DNA of 64,000 nt, taken from Acanthosepion lycidas. Its lineage: Eukaryota > Mollusca > Cephalopoda > Sepiida > Sepiidae. Each line of letters starts with the position of its first letter. Within the stretch, counting starts at the first letter, position 1. The translations under genes were made by a program, and so were the position numbers. Positions 31,240 to 42,925 of this stretch are shown one piece after another. Location: NCBI GenBank assembly GCA_963932145.1, contig OZ010577.1:17241589-17305588 (forward strand), given 5' to 3'. The notes under the pieces are model-generated. The model did no database searches and was not told where the DNA came from. It saw nothing but the letters and a program-made list of their open reading frames with translations.

Positions 31240-33360
31240 CTCGACAAAATTTTTATTGCTGGTAATAAATTTTTTCAAAAATGTATTGTTGGTAATGTTT
31301 TTCTTTTTCAAAAATGTATCCCTGGTAGTAAAACATATTTTTACACTTTCATAGTGTTTTGACCCCAGTTTGCGTGTTAACTATTTGCCTTTAGCTGGGA
31401 CCTTAACAGGTGCTACCACTCCGGGCTAGGGTTGACCTGGGAATGCCCTCAATTATGAAGTGCTTCCACGCTCCTCAAAACCTCCTGATTAGAGGCCTTG
31501 CTGTCGGGTGTAGTTTATCGTTTTACACAGGATGCGGGTCTAGTCTATCGTCATACCCAGGACAAATTTTGATGATCAAAGTTGGCTGGAAAGCAAGAAA
31601 CCGAAAAAGCGAGAAGTGCGACGTATGAAAGCACAAAATGCCAGGACACAGCTCAGGCTTTTTTTTTATTTGAGAAGTATATAAAAAATTTAACACGTGT
31701 GAAGAACTTGTTGACATGCAGTCTTTGGTCACGCAAGTGGAAAAGATTGTTCTTTAATGAAATAATGAAATGTGTTAACGAAAATTGGACAATGATTCCA
31801 TAAATTTAACGCATGTCTACATAGATGGCGCTGCTGCTGTTTGGGGAAAATATTGTTGTTGCTTCTTTTCTACGACATTTCTTTGGGATACGTATATTCA
31901 CCATCAGCAGGTTCTATGTGGAAAAATTATAAAATTCAATCATCTTGAGTTTGTTATAGTTTTCTTTACAACCTACCTTCGTTCTAGAGAGCTTAAACAT
32001 AGATTATTGAAAAGGTTTCTTAAAGCGGTAGGTGATGAATACACGAAATTTGTATACCATACATATGTAAGATGGTTAAGCCGAAGAAAGATGTCACGTT
32101 TTGTAGCTATGAAACGGTAAATAGCATAATTTATAGAAATTGAATCTAGCCTGGAAATGTGACCTCTTCTTCTTTTGTGTTATTAAAAATCCCCTGAATA
32201 AACTTAATATTCAGTAAAAGCTTTCGTATTGAACGCTTTTAGAGGTCAGCTGGCGAAAGGCGAAATATATCACTTTCCTATCTGTGCGCAGTCTATTCCC
32301 AAAAGCACACGTGCTGAGTTGAGAGTAATTTAGAATTCTTAGAATTTGACAAAAGAATTTCTTTTTCAAGAGAAGATATGCAGTTGTTGAGATTTTCTTC
32401 TCTATTTATCCAGAAGATGTGTCCACAGAATTCTAATTGCAGAACGTCAAAACTCCCGCGACAAAACAAAGCCGAGAGAAAAAAACAGCCTCGAAGGCTT
32501 TTGCAGAAATCTAGAGTTGAATAACTATCAAAATATCATCCAACTTAACATGAACATGTTCAGCACTTCTGTAAGCACTTACATTTTTAAACATAACTTC
32601 TTTGTCAGGAACATAAATAAAAGCAAAGTTCTTTGAAAATATTCACTACTTATCTACGAAATGTAGCAAAATTGTAATGGAAAAGAGATGCCATATTTCT
32701 CATTAAAACCAAAGGTGACTAATTCTTCGTGGATGTTTTGTAAACGTGCTAAAAAGAAGACGAAACTTTTGTCCCATTTTATCAGTGAATAAACTTAGAC
32801 GAGTCCCCGTATCTCTCCATTTAGCTTTGTTATAAACAGTACACACGTATTTTGTTTTCGGAGCCAACACTCTAACATCTCTCAAGGTTGGTAACTATTG
32901 TCAGTAACAAAGCTTATACACTGTTTTTAACAACGTGTAGGTAAGTCGTTTCAACTTTACTGTTGACCCCTAGTTCATTACGTTTCTGATAAAGATTCAC
33001 ACACTTTCTCACTCAGTCTAGTAAGAATAATTGCTAAAAATCTGCCAGATATTTCGGTGATGAAGGTTGTATTTGGGTTTTTGATATTTTTCCACACCTT
33101 TCTTTATCTTTGGCTTCTGATTGTACGAAAACGCTTTTCCTTGTTTCTTTTTCTTTAAAGTATATTCCGACATTTCGTATTCTTAACGCAATTATAACCG
33201 GTAGCATGTTGTTACGGCACTTGTGATCCGGAGACATGACATGTTATGTTACTGAACGAATCTCAACTTGATAATATAACCTAAAAATTACATTACGCCG
33301 GATCACGTGACCTGTAAAATATTACGCCTTAACAATATTGAGTGATAGTAAATCTTTTAA
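31240..33360. other. Unassigned, no gene seen
   Basis: 31255-31345 holds three imperfect units of TTTTTCAAAAATGTAT plus TGGTA. Other short open frames (31410-31803, 31785-32120 plus, 32703-33237 minus) are unrecognised and lack supporting signals. Confidence 0.4.
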
Positions 33361-33363
33361 AAA

Positions 33364-33690
33364 TATTAAATGTTGGTATATCCCAAAAGGCAGTGGGGGA
33401 GTAATGGATATCGGCTCGGAGTGAGGAATCAGGGAACCGAGTTCGAATTCCAGTCAAGGGTTATTATGTGCTAATACCCTTGAGAAACACATATGAATCC
33501 TTTTCATCTCAACTCCCAGATATCGGTAAATGGCAGGACAGACCGGGTTCTAGAGCCTTGGATGGCAACTGGTCTACCACAGAGAGAAATGGCAACCTAC
33601 TGCGGGAAAAAATCTGCCTCGTCTGTCATATATCGAAAGATACATGATCACCTAAGCGTGTAACATGCATGGCACATAACTGACTGATAT
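33364..33690 (+). repeat. tRNA-type SINE, best copy
   Basis: The head has GGATATCGGCTCGGAGTGAG and the B-box-like GAGTTCGAATTCCAGTC (about 33440). The body has TGTGCTAATACCCTTGAG, GGCAGGACAGACCGGGTTCT, AGCCTTGGATGGCAACTGG, GTCTACCACAGAGAGAAATGG and CAACCTACTGCGGG. Other copies: 15.9, 26.3, 45.4 and 53.7 kb; the tRNA unit also follows 5S in the 11 and 15 kb chimeras. Confidence 0.7.
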
Positions 33691-33693
33691 TCT

Positions 33694-33905
33694 CTTATGT
33701 GCTAATACCCGTAGGGAAGGTATGAATCCCCCCTCTTCTCTCCCAGCTATAGCAGGACAGACCGGGTTCTATAGCCTTAGATGGCAACTGGTCTACCGCA
33801 GAGAGAAATGGCAACCTACTGCGGGAAAAAATCTGCCTCGTATGTCATGCATCAAAAGATACATGATCGCCTCAGCGTGTAACCCGCATGGCACATAACT
33901 GATAT
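33694..33905 (+). repeat. Headless second SINE copy in tandem
   Basis: Starts at TATGTGCTAATACCC and repeats the body of 33470-33690 with few differences, ending GCATGGCACATAACTGATAT. It lacks the tRNA head, so it looks like a tandem duplication of the body. Confidence 0.75.
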
Positions 33906-34306
33906 CCCGAAACATATCATGTAACCAGGGGTCAAATTTAAGGAGGTTAAGTATCAAAGACTAATCGGAACTTCTCTTAAAAAAAGAAAATAAGTTGTCG
34001 CCTGCTTATCCATTACCAAAAACGATACGGCATATTTGTTTTTGATTTAGAAATAAAATATATTTCCTCTGTAATCTGTCGCCATTTTCAACGTGGTAAT
34101 GTATTTAAAAAAATGTACCCCGCCCTGCGGTTAATTTTCAGAAATGTGGCTGTTCGCATTTCTAATTATGAACACCTGGTCTATAACATTTGAATTATTT
34201 TTAATGTTTTTACTTTTCTTATTACTAACTAATGACTATCGCTATTACAACCGTTTCATTACATAACTTTTCTCAGTTTCGACTCGATTAGTATAAATAT
34301 TTGTCA

Positions 34307-34431
34307 GGCATAATTCTGTATTCTGTAATGTTCATTCTGTATTCTGTACAGTTCATTCTGTATTCTGTACAGTTCATTCTGTATTCTGTACAGTTCATTC
34401 TGTATTCTGTACAGTTCATTCTGTATTCTGT
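34307..34431. repeat. 21-bp tandem repeat, about 5-6 units
   Basis: The unit is CTGTATTCTGTACAGTTCAT plus T. Nearly identical units indicate recent expansion. Confidence 0.95.
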
Positions 34432-34740
34432 AGATTGCAAATGAGAGAAAATGTTACTTTCATTGGTCAGGAACTAAGACGTGTCTGACCGACAGAAGTG
34501 CATATTTATTGTAATATTCACATCAGATTTAGAAATCGGATGATAGTATTTGGGTGGATCAATATGTTTGTGGCCTGAAATAGAATTTTTAACAGATTTT
34601 GACTTAAAACTTTCATTGTATAATAATCAATCGGTTTGATTAATAGAAAAAATATTAGATTAACATTGAAAAAGGATTGGATTGAAAAATATTTTGTGTA
34701 GAATAAATGCCATTTTCACCATTAAGCCATGGATTTACTG
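34432..34740. other. Unassigned spacer
   Basis: AT-rich; no feature recognised. Confidence 0.4.
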
Positions 34741-34750
34741 ACGACCTTAA

Positions 34751-35032
34751 ATCTTCTTCTTCTTCTTCTTTTTCTTCTTCTTCTTCTTCTTCTTCTTCTT
34801 CTTCTTCTTCTTCTTCTTCTTCCTTTAACCCTCTTCTTTCGCCAATCTTTCTTTTTCTTCTTTAACTTCTTCACTTCCTTTGTCGTCTCCGTTCTCTTCT
34901 TTTTCTTCTTTCTTTCCTTCCTTCTTTTTTTCACTAGCTTTTGACATTTCCCTTTTTTCTTCAATTTATTCTCTTTTCTTCTTTTTCTTCTTCTTCTTCT
35001 TCTTCTTCTTCTTCTTCTTCTTCTTCTTCTAA
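34751..35032. repeat. (CTT)n microsatellite region
   Basis: Perfect CTT runs at 34751-34820 and 34979-35032 with a T/C-rich middle. The basic minus-strand frame (poly-Arg/Lys) and the poly-Leu plus frame are artefacts of this array. Confidence 0.95.
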
Positions 35033-35190
35033 TCTCTGTTCCTCGCTCTTCTTTTACTTGCTTCACATGACCTCTCATTCCTTCCCATTTTCCAATAATA
35101 TTAAGAAGAAAGTCTGAAACGAAAATGTTGAAGAATGAATGAATGAATGTGAGACAAAGAAGGAAATGTGAGGAAAAAGAAGAAGACATA

Positions 35191-35278
35191 AGAGAGAGAG
35201 AGAGAGAGAGAAAGAAAGAGAGAAAGAAAGAGAGACAAGATTATTTGTGTATAGGTGTGTGTGTGTGTGGGGGGGGGT
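35191..35278. repeat. (GA)n then (GT)n/(G)n tracts
   Basis: GA/GAAA repeats at 35191-35235, GT at 35253-35269, and a G run up to 35278. Confidence 0.9.
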
Positions 35279-35279
35279 A

Positions 35280-35845
35280 ATGTAGATACATTTTCCATAA
35301 ATTCCGAAACGATATATTGGAAATCTCTTCAACTGAAATCAATAAAGTGTTTTTGGTCGATCGATCTCTTGAGACATTTTTTTTCTTTTCCTTTAGGAAT
35401 TTTATTTATTATGCAGTGAAAATCATTTGCATGTTGACACCTGTGTACACATAAAACGTAATGACAGTAATATTAATGTTGCAGATAATTGATCTGCCGC
35501 TGAAAGAGAAAATGTACGACATGGCGCAAGGAACATGATTCAATGAAAAAAGCATCACCTGAGATTTTCCATCATCACTGTCTCCACAGGATGGTTCTGA
35601 CACGCTACCACGTCCATTTATTCTTTGAAACAAAATAAAACTTTGAAGCGTAAAATCTTACACCTACCATGCGTTTGCCAAGTGAAACTATTCATTTTTC
35701 CAAAAATGAATTGAAATTAGACACACAAGTTTTTAGAACATCGCCAGAAGTATCAAACATTTTTGATGATATGCTCACCAAACGAGATTATTTATTCTTA
35801 AATTGATTATTTATCCCTAAATTTAAGTCTTAAATTGCAATTGAA
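35280..35845. other. Unassigned spacer
   Basis: No feature recognised. The minus-strand open frame 35409-35633 is unrecognised. Confidence 0.4.
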
Positions 35846-36245
35846 GAATAATTTACAGAGGAAAATTCATCTTGTGAACTCTTTATATTAGAATAGTTCT
35901 GAGGCAAACAAACAAATTATTGGTTTTTACAAGATGAAATAGAAATTAAAAATATTAACCACTTTTGATAATGTTCACATAAAAGGTCATTATTTATTGT
36001 GTTAGTGTTAAATCTATGAAACAATACTGAAGAATAATGTCTTGTGAACTCTTGTGATATTGGAAGAGTATTGAGCTATCAGTTGAATTTATTGTCAATG
36101 AAGCAAAATTTCATCATACCAAGAAAAAATACAACTTAGAAACATTACCTCTTTTTGAATCAAATGTGGTTATTTATTCTTTGTCAGTTTTTGCAATTGA
36201 AAACTATTTTGTATTTTCTTAATTCTAAACAATTCTTATTCAGAC
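35846..36245 (+). repeat. Local duplication, copy 1
   Basis: About 400 bp nearly colinear with 36778-37187. Shared blocks include ATTTACAGAGGAAAATTCAT, AAACAAATTATTGGTTTTTA, CCACTTTTGATAATG and GCAAAATTTCATCATACCAA. Small indels and substitutions separate the copies. Confidence 0.85.
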
Positions 36246-36777
36246 TTATTCCTACGAAATATTCATTTGATTTGGCCATTATCAGAATATGGATTCACTT
36301 TACACATAAAAAAATAACTGCGACTTTGATTAGCTTAAGTAGAAAGAAGAAGAAGACAACGATGACTGATGGAAGAGAGCAAAAATGTATAGAAACCTTC
36401 TCCTAGTCTTCTTTGTTGTGCTAAAGAATTAACAAAAAAAAAAAAAAAATGAAGTATTTGTACAGTAGGTTCAGCATATTATCCATGAATGATTGTTATC
36501 TGCTTACAATACTGGTTGATTCAGCTCATTTAAAAGATTTGAAGAAAGTGTTGATGGCTAATTAGTGATTATAGAATAATAATAATCAGGTTAATTAAGA
36601 TTTCCCTTTAAATGAATTGAATCTGATGGTTAAGAAAAAGGTTTGTTTACATTTATTTAGTAATACAAGAACATTTTTCTTAGTAAGACAGGGAGAAAGT
36701 GGGTTATAATTCAGTTGATTTCATATCAATCAAAACTGTCTTATTTTTGTTAATCTAATTCCTTACTGCAAAACTAT
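36246..36777. other. Spacer between duplicated segments
   Basis: No feature recognised apart from an A-run near 36432. Confidence 0.4.
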
Positions 36778-37187
36778 GAAATAATTTACAGAGGAAAATT
36801 CATCTTGTGAACTCTATATATTAGAATAGTTCTGAGGCAAGCAAACAAATTATTGGTTTTTACAAGATGGAATAGAAATTAAAAATATTAACCACTTTTG
36901 ATAATGTGCACATAAAAAGTCATTATTTATTGTGTTTGTGTTAAAACTATGAAATAATACTGAAGAATAATGTATATATCGTGTGAACTCTATTCATTGG
37001 GGGAGTATTGAGCCATCTGTTCTGACAAGCAAAATTTCATCATACCAAGAAAAAACAGAACTTTTAAAAATAGAAGCATTACCTCTTTTTAATACTGCAT
37101 TAATCAAATGTGATTATTTATTCTTTATTAGTCTTAAATTGCAACTGAAGTATATTTTGTATTTTCTTAATTCTAAACAATTCTTAT
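36778..37187 (+). repeat. Local duplication, copy 2
   Basis: Direct-orientation partner of 35846-36245, about 930 bp downstream. Each copy contains two weaker internal repeats of a TTATTTATTCTT-type block, suggesting an older, shorter period. Confidence 0.85.
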
Positions 37188-37489
37188 TTGTTTCTTCTAC
37201 TAAAATCATTGATGCATAAAAAGAAAAAATATAAGAACATTAAAATGAGAAATATTTTCTCTTTTGCATATTTGCAACCAATAAAAGTCCACTCTTTTCA
37301 ATAATAGAAACTGAAATGTGCCAATTATTTTTTTTACTAATTTTTTGTATTTCGAAAAATTTTTTTCCATATTTGAAGATATTAAATTATTCTATTAAAA
37401 TTTTTGGAAAAGGTTGGCTTGTCAATAGAATTCTCATCTAAATAATTTATTTATTTTTATCTAAACCGCAAATCCATTCTTTCGGAATA

Positions 37490-38060
37490 TTTTTCAAATT
37501 TCCAAATTGCAATTTCCCGGTACTTCGCCACCGCCTTAATCGAAATTGTCTGTGCCTATTTCTATAAATATTTTCATGCATATTCGTCTAGCGATCTTAC
37601 TACTCTTGTACCTAAACTTTATGAATTTAAGCACAGTACTAGATCGGAAACAAAGATTTTTTTTTCAATTTACAATTGAATTAGCTAGATGTAACCGTAA
37701 GTTCTATGGTAACAGTTTCTTTTCTTGCCCTTCTTGCCTGTGGAACTCTCTTCCGGTTTCATACTTTCCAGCCAACTTTGATCTTCAAAAATTTAAATGC
37801 AATCTCAGTCTCTACTTACTTTCTTCTTGATTACTATTCTTCTATTGTTCTCACCCCTTCATAAAGTTTATCTTTTTTCTTATTCTTTCCCACTCTGTTA
37901 TCCCTTTTGTCATAGTGGCTTTTATTGCCTTGATTTATTAGGTTGGTGCAAAAATAATGACGTAATAAAATTGTTTTTTGACGTATTTTTTCACGTCAAA
38001 AAACGACATTATTACGTCATTATTTTTGCACCAACCTAATAAAAAAATATTTGTAAGCAT
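37490..38060 (+). mobile_element. LINE-X end interrupted by a mariner MITE
   Basis: Plus-strand LINE-X C-terminus: FYKYFHAYSS-like, KLYEFKHSTRSETK, CNRKFYGNSFFSCPSCLWNS and FDLQKFKCNLSLYLLS (to about 37826), then the tail GTCATAGTGGCTTTTATTGCC up to 37937, where the MITE begins. Sequence after 38041 does not clearly continue the tail. Confidence 0.65.
37938..38039. mobile_element. mariner MITE, 102 bp, fully palindromic
   Basis: Termini TTAGGTTGGTGCAAAAATAA in inverted orientation with TA on both sides (37936-37937 and 38040-38041), the mariner target. The TTAGGTTGGTGCAAAA end is the classic mariner terminal sequence, also seen in human MADE1. The arms stay paired for nearly the whole length around a short centre (TTTTTTGACG / CGTCAAAAAA), so the element folds into one hairpin. 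It has no coding capacity. It sits at the LINE-X tail. Confidence 0.9.
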
Positions 38061-38069
38061 TTTAAAAAA

Positions 38070-38235
38070 CAATTTACTGAGAGACATGAATGACTGCAAT
38101 TACAGAATAGTAAAAAAAGGACATTCGTTTGCATATCTGTCTCATCAATATTGCCCATAAATATTCGATTACAGATTTCTCACAATAGATTTATTTTGTT
38201 CAGTATAAAGGCTTTCATTTCTTATCAATCGATTT
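38070..38235 (+). repeat. Duplicated segment, copy 1
   Basis: Similar to 38870-39030: shared GACATTCGT, TCATCAATATT, TTTCTCACAATAGATT and ATTTTGTTCAGTATAAAG, then CTTTCATTT. Confidence 0.75.
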
Positions 38236-38869
38236 CTAAAAACACAGTTTTGAGAGAAAATTTCTACTTATGATTTTGAGCTTATTTTCAAAAATTAAAT
38301 CTCAGTTCAGTTTTTCTATTCAAGTTCTGTGGTATTCTGAAATTTTCAGGTAAGTCATTATTTGAAAATTTGTTCCAGTGATATAACTCTTTCTATTTCT
38401 CAGGTGATCTATATTAAGATTTAGTCTTTACTTATAGAAATAATGGAGGTCTCACTCCCCTCCTCCATAGTGTATACCAACACTGTAACAGCAAATAAGA
38501 GATCAATAGTCCAAATAACTCTTAAAATAATATTTGACATTTAACAAATTTTTCTTTGGCAATATAACTGATAATTCTTTATAAATAGTTACTTTAACTG
38601 TTGTATAAATATGTGATTTAATGAATTTCAGATCAATGTGTAGGCACTTGATTCATACCATAAAGTGAAAGCTGCAATAAAATTTTCTCCAAAATCAAAC
38701 CCAAGAAATGTCATTAATGGAAAATATTTACCAAACTAATCTTGTGAAGTTGTGGTAATAATAAAGATATATTTTTTGTCTGTCTTTATTATTCACTGAT
38801 GCATTCCTATAAACTAATGTCCTTCACATAACAGTTTTGATTTGTTTCAGTGTCGTTATAAATGGATTG
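38236..38869. other. Unassigned AT-rich spacer
   Basis: No feature recognised. Confidence 0.4.
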
Positions 38870-39030
38870 ACTTAAGGATGATTAAATGATTGCAATTGTA
38901 GAAAGGTACAAAAAGACATTCGTCTGTATATTTGTTTCATCAATATTTCTCACAAACATTCGATGATAAATTTCTCACAATAGATTCATTTTGTTCAGTA
39001 TAAAGACTTTCATTTTGCTTTCAAAATCAA
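38870..39030 (+). repeat. Duplicated segment, copy 2
   Basis: Direct-orientation partner of 38070-38235, about 800 bp downstream. Confidence 0.75.
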
Positions 39031-39044
39031 ATCAATTCTGCACG

Positions 39045-39345
39045 TTTCTCCATGTGAACGGTTAGTGTGGTGTAAACATGCAACCGGGGTTTCTAAGCCA
39101 CCCACCCACCCTTTCCAATGTTGCGTCTCTATTCTCGTTCACGTCGGTGTTTACCCTGAACTGAGAAAGACTCACTGCACGTTCACAAAGAACGAGTCTG
39201 GCAATATGAACGTGCGACATCAGAACTACCCGTCGGACAGTCTGTCTGTCGACTTCCTTGTTCCCAACAGACGCCGTTAGTTTCCAGCTACGGGAAATCA
39301 TCAGTGTCCAGTTTGTTGCCACTTGACCTCAAAACCCTCATCCAC
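39045..39345. other. GC-richer island of unknown nature
   Basis: Markedly less AT-rich and richer in CpG than its neighbours. Open frames occur on both strands (39062-39322 minus, 39065-39280 plus) with no recognised family. It could be a conserved regulatory element, an exon or a fragment of an unrecognised repeat. Confidence 0.35.
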
Positions 39346-39715
39346 TCATTTATTTTTCTGTTCCTCTTCGGTCAAGTGGCTGCTGAATAGAAAATCCGAC
39401 ATCAATGAAACTATCCTATGTCTATAAAACATAAACACTTCGAGATAATATTTTTCCTTTCGATGTGGGTGTCCCAATTACAGTGTAAAGAATGTGGGAC
39501 TATTCTTTCTAGAATTTATTTGTTACCTCATAAATCCAAAATATATGACATATTTTTGTTATGAGAGAATACTTAGATACATCCAGTACGACAGTTTACT
39601 CAATGTTGCATTTTGTGATAAGGAATATTAATGAAAAATAACCCGTTTATTTTAGCCGTTGAATCTGCCTATTTTCCTTGTACCAGCCGTTCACAGGTCG
39701 ATTGTCTTTTTTCTT
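39346..39715. other. Unassigned spacer
   Basis: No feature recognised. Confidence 0.4.
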
Positions 39716-39718
39716 ATA

Positions 39719-39785
39719 TTTTCTCGACATCTACATGGGATGTTGTATATGCAATCTTTTATCATCCCTTTCTTTCATGAGGAAA
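39719..39785 (-). repeat. Short dispersed element, copy 1
   Basis: About 66 bp differing at about three positions from the 42757-42826 insertion. It contains ACATGGGATGTTGTATATGC. No flanking target duplication is evident here. Confidence 0.8.
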
Positions 39786-40102
39786 CTCCTTTAGCAAGAC
39801 AATTGCGAATAGTGGCTGTAAAATGAAAACTGAAAGCAACATATAAAATATCCTTGTTTAAGACATTGAATGAAGAGTCATGTTTGAAAATGGGGGGTAT
39901 TCACTATTCTTGTATTCCCACACCAGTGGCAAGATGAAGATCAAAATAAACTGAATTAAGTTTAATTATTTGCACTTACATAAAATTCTGACAAGTGCTC
40001 TCTACTACATATCGGCACTTCCACGAAAAAAGAGCATAACATGATGAAAAAGACGCCAAACTTGACGAAAACAAAATGTTATCGTCTAAATGTTTATGTT
40101 AT
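39786..40102. other. Unassigned spacer
   Basis: No feature recognised. Confidence 0.4.
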
Positions 40103-40103
40103 T

Positions 40104-40162
40104 ATTAAGAGGACAGATCAAAAGTTATTTAATTAAAATAACTTTTGATCTCTCCTCTTAAT
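40104..40162. repeat. Foldback with 27-bp arms
   Basis: ATTAAGAGGACAGATCAAAA and its inverted copy (one mismatch) surround a very short centre. Possibly a residual MITE hairpin. Confidence 0.8.
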
Positions 40163-41262
40163 TTTTAAAAACATTTCCGTCTTTTTAGAACAATCTGAAT
40201 TTTCATTTAAAAATCCTTGTTTTTTTTGTATCACTGGAACTAGTAAAATAACATATACAATTTTTAGCACGTTTTTTTTTGTGGGGGTGGGTATGGCACC
40301 CATTAATTTTGAAAATCTTGCAAAAATAAAAATAATTGTCGGATGTTAATGAAACTTTCAGAAACTATTCACAGATGATCGAAACTATTATGTTTTCTTT
40401 TATTAAAGTCATGGCAGAAATATTTTTTATATTTATTATCCCGCCACATAACTAATCTTATGAAAACTCTAGAAATTCGATCGAGTTCACTTTGCAATAG
40501 TTAAAAACACAAGGCTTTGAAGAATGCAAATCATATTTTTTTTTGGTTTTAATTGGATCCCCCACCTGAAAATCAGCTCTGAATTGTAACATACAAAACT
40601 GAAGACAATGATATTATTTAATTTCAAATGCTTTTATTTGCCTTTAGTTGTTTTTATGAATATGGGCAGTATTTTCTGAAAGCAAAAAAAAAAAAAAAAA
40701 AATTCGATGAAAAATGAATTTTTAATACAATTATTTGGTATTTTTTTAAAAATATAATAGATATTTACATTTAAGTTGTTAAAATATTATAAAATTAGTT
40801 AAAAGCCGCATCCACTTTCCTAACTGTCCTTATGGGATAGATGTTTTTAGCGCGTTGTAAATTGTACCGTTTTGACTAATCAGAAAACCCGCAGTAATTA
40901 AGAAATGTAATTTTGTTTTTATAATCGGGTTCTAATTATAAAGTACGAAAGACCAACCAGAATACAATTAAGTTGCGTTATTTGAATTAAGCATTGTTCT
41001 CCGCTGTTAAGGCCTTTACTTTTGCGAAACACGTGTGGAGAAGTTTATTTGATTTTTCAATTTCAACTGAGAAGGGTACCTAAAAGTATCAGTATCATCT
41101 TATGAAACTTATATGATCCTATTTTTATATTAATCTCAGTTATGACATTTTTTTCATAAATGAAATATCAAAATTAATAATAAAATGAATGGAAATACAA
41201 ATAACACAGTAAAATGTAGTAAATGTACATAAAATTATAGTATTTTATGTATACTTCTGATA
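40163..41262. other. Unassigned AT-rich DNA
   Basis: Homopolymer A/T runs and no recognised feature. Confidence 0.4.
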
Positions 41263-41317
41263 AAATTTCATAAGAAAGGTACCTTTAAATTAATTAGATA
41301 GCTTTCTTATGAAATTT
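41263..41317. repeat. Inverted repeat, 16-bp perfect arms
   Basis: AAATTTCATAAGAAAG (41263) and its exact reverse complement (41302-41317), separated by 23 nt. Confidence 0.8.
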
Positions 41318-42544
41318 AATCTAACTCTTAACTCTTATTTTAATTTCTTTATAATATATTTTCCATAAAGCATCATAAACATAAAGGTGAAAGCTAAGTA
41401 CAAAAAAAAAAATTAGAGCGCTGAAAGTTTTCCTTAAAAATAACGAGGTAAATAATTTGTTCACTTAAATGTAAATTATTTCACTTTTCTCCTTCCACAG
41501 AACAAATTAGCCACACGGAACCCGTCAATATGTCATTCATCACCTGTCAAGTGACGCGAAAGTTTATGACTTACTTTGTTTTATTTTCAAATTACATTTT
41601 TTCGGTGCAGAAGCCAAATCGAAACCCCTTTTTCCTCGATTAATGATTATAAAAATAATCTAGACAAAAAAGGTTTGTCTTGGGACTAGTTATATATTTT
41701 CTATCAAAGCCAAAGGTCAGTGTTCGAAATTAGATAAAATCAGCATTTAAAATGCTGCTTTTCTAGGCAGACAGGCACCTGAAAGATTGGAAGATTGGTA
41801 CAAAAGGCTTTTTTACGTTTTCATTCCCATTCTTTCTGCTAAGTTAGTTTTAGTAAATATCAAGATGCCGGGCGAGGGGACTTAGTGTCGATAATCAAAA
41901 TAAAGCCGATAATAGCGGATTACTAGAAACATTAGAGATCAACTACGAAAGTCGTGTAACAACAACAGGGACGACAAGTTTTAGGAATCGTTATTTTCAC
42001 GAATTCTCCGCTTCGGCGTCAAATCTCCCTACTTACGCGATTGTGTCACGGGAGGAAACTGACGATACGTTTCGATTCTTGAATCGATGATATTACTTTG
42101 CCTGAAACTTTCTTGATCAGATTTAAACAAAATATGTTCAGCTTCCGAAATTCCAGTGTTCAATATTCAGTCTCAAATGATTTGGTGCGCACACTGCCAT
42201 CGCGAGGTCAAATCCTTCTTTCGATTAAATCTGAAATCCTAGACAGACCTCTCTCTCGCACACATGGTGTTCTTATCTAAAAAGTAATCTCCCATCAGAG
42301 TCAACGGTAATACTTATTGATCTCAAATTCAAAGAGGGTAGTTTCAGTTCAGTAGATGTCTGTGAATTTCATTCTGATTTGTTTATGACAATTGACTGCC
42401 AAATGTTAAAATACTGTGTCTCGTTTATTTTAGCTCTATATTATTGTTATGTTTCAGCAAAATCATGACATAACAAAATCACACACACACACACGTACAC
42501 ATGCTCATATTGATCGTATTTGAGCAGCAATCTTTCATTTATAC
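41318..42544. other. Unassigned, no gene seen
   Basis: A (AC)n run lies near 42480-42495. Other open frames are short and unrecognised. Confidence 0.4.
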
Positions 42545-42925
42545 TTCTTTTTATATGTGTCTCTTCAAGGCGTGGTAGCGATGATGACTCCTAACAGACC
42601 TTATCTTTTTTGTTCTGCACAAGCTTATTAGGTAAGTCACTCTGTTCTCCTCTATACATCTTGCTGTCAATATGTCTTGTGAGTGTCAGACTCCCCAGAG
42701 CTACTTTCCTCATTATGCATCCTAGAAATTTCAACTGTCTCTTTCTGATTTTAATTTTTTCTCGGCATCTACATGGGATGTTGTATATGCAATCTTTTAT
42801 CATCCCTTTCTCTCATAAGGAAACAATCTTTCTGATTTTAATTATAACCATCGTTTTTGTCTCCATTTTCCTTAAAATTTACTCGTTACTTACATGTTCG
42901 TCTCATGGTACTCTCAGAGTTATTA
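42545..42925 (-). mobile_element. RTE-like relic with a nested insertion
   Basis: Minus strand upstream of the insertion: RKMETKTMVIIKIRK; downstream: KIRKRQLKFLGCIMRKVALG, SLTLTRHIDSKMYRGEQSDL and LPNKLVQNKKDKVC. KTRKRQLKFLGHxMRK is the signature stretch of this LINE C-terminus. The reading continues on both sides of a 70-bp insertion at 42757-42826. Confidence 0.75.
42757..42826 (-). mobile_element. 70-bp retro-inserted element with 17-bp target duplication
   Basis: Flanked by TCTTTCTGATTTTAATT at 42740-42756 and 42827-42843, an exact 17-bp duplication. The LINE frame is intact except for this insertion. On the minus strand the insert ends GATGCCGAGAAAA, an A-rich 3' end. A near-identical sequence lies at 39719-39785. 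A-tail and target duplication fit LINE-mediated retrotransposition. The source RNA is unknown. Confidence 0.85.

Noticed and set aside
34722..35189. 155-codon basic (poly-Arg/Lys) open frame on the minus strand
   Set aside because: It is a direct translation of (CTT)n and related tracts; the plus strand gives poly-Leu over the same DNA.
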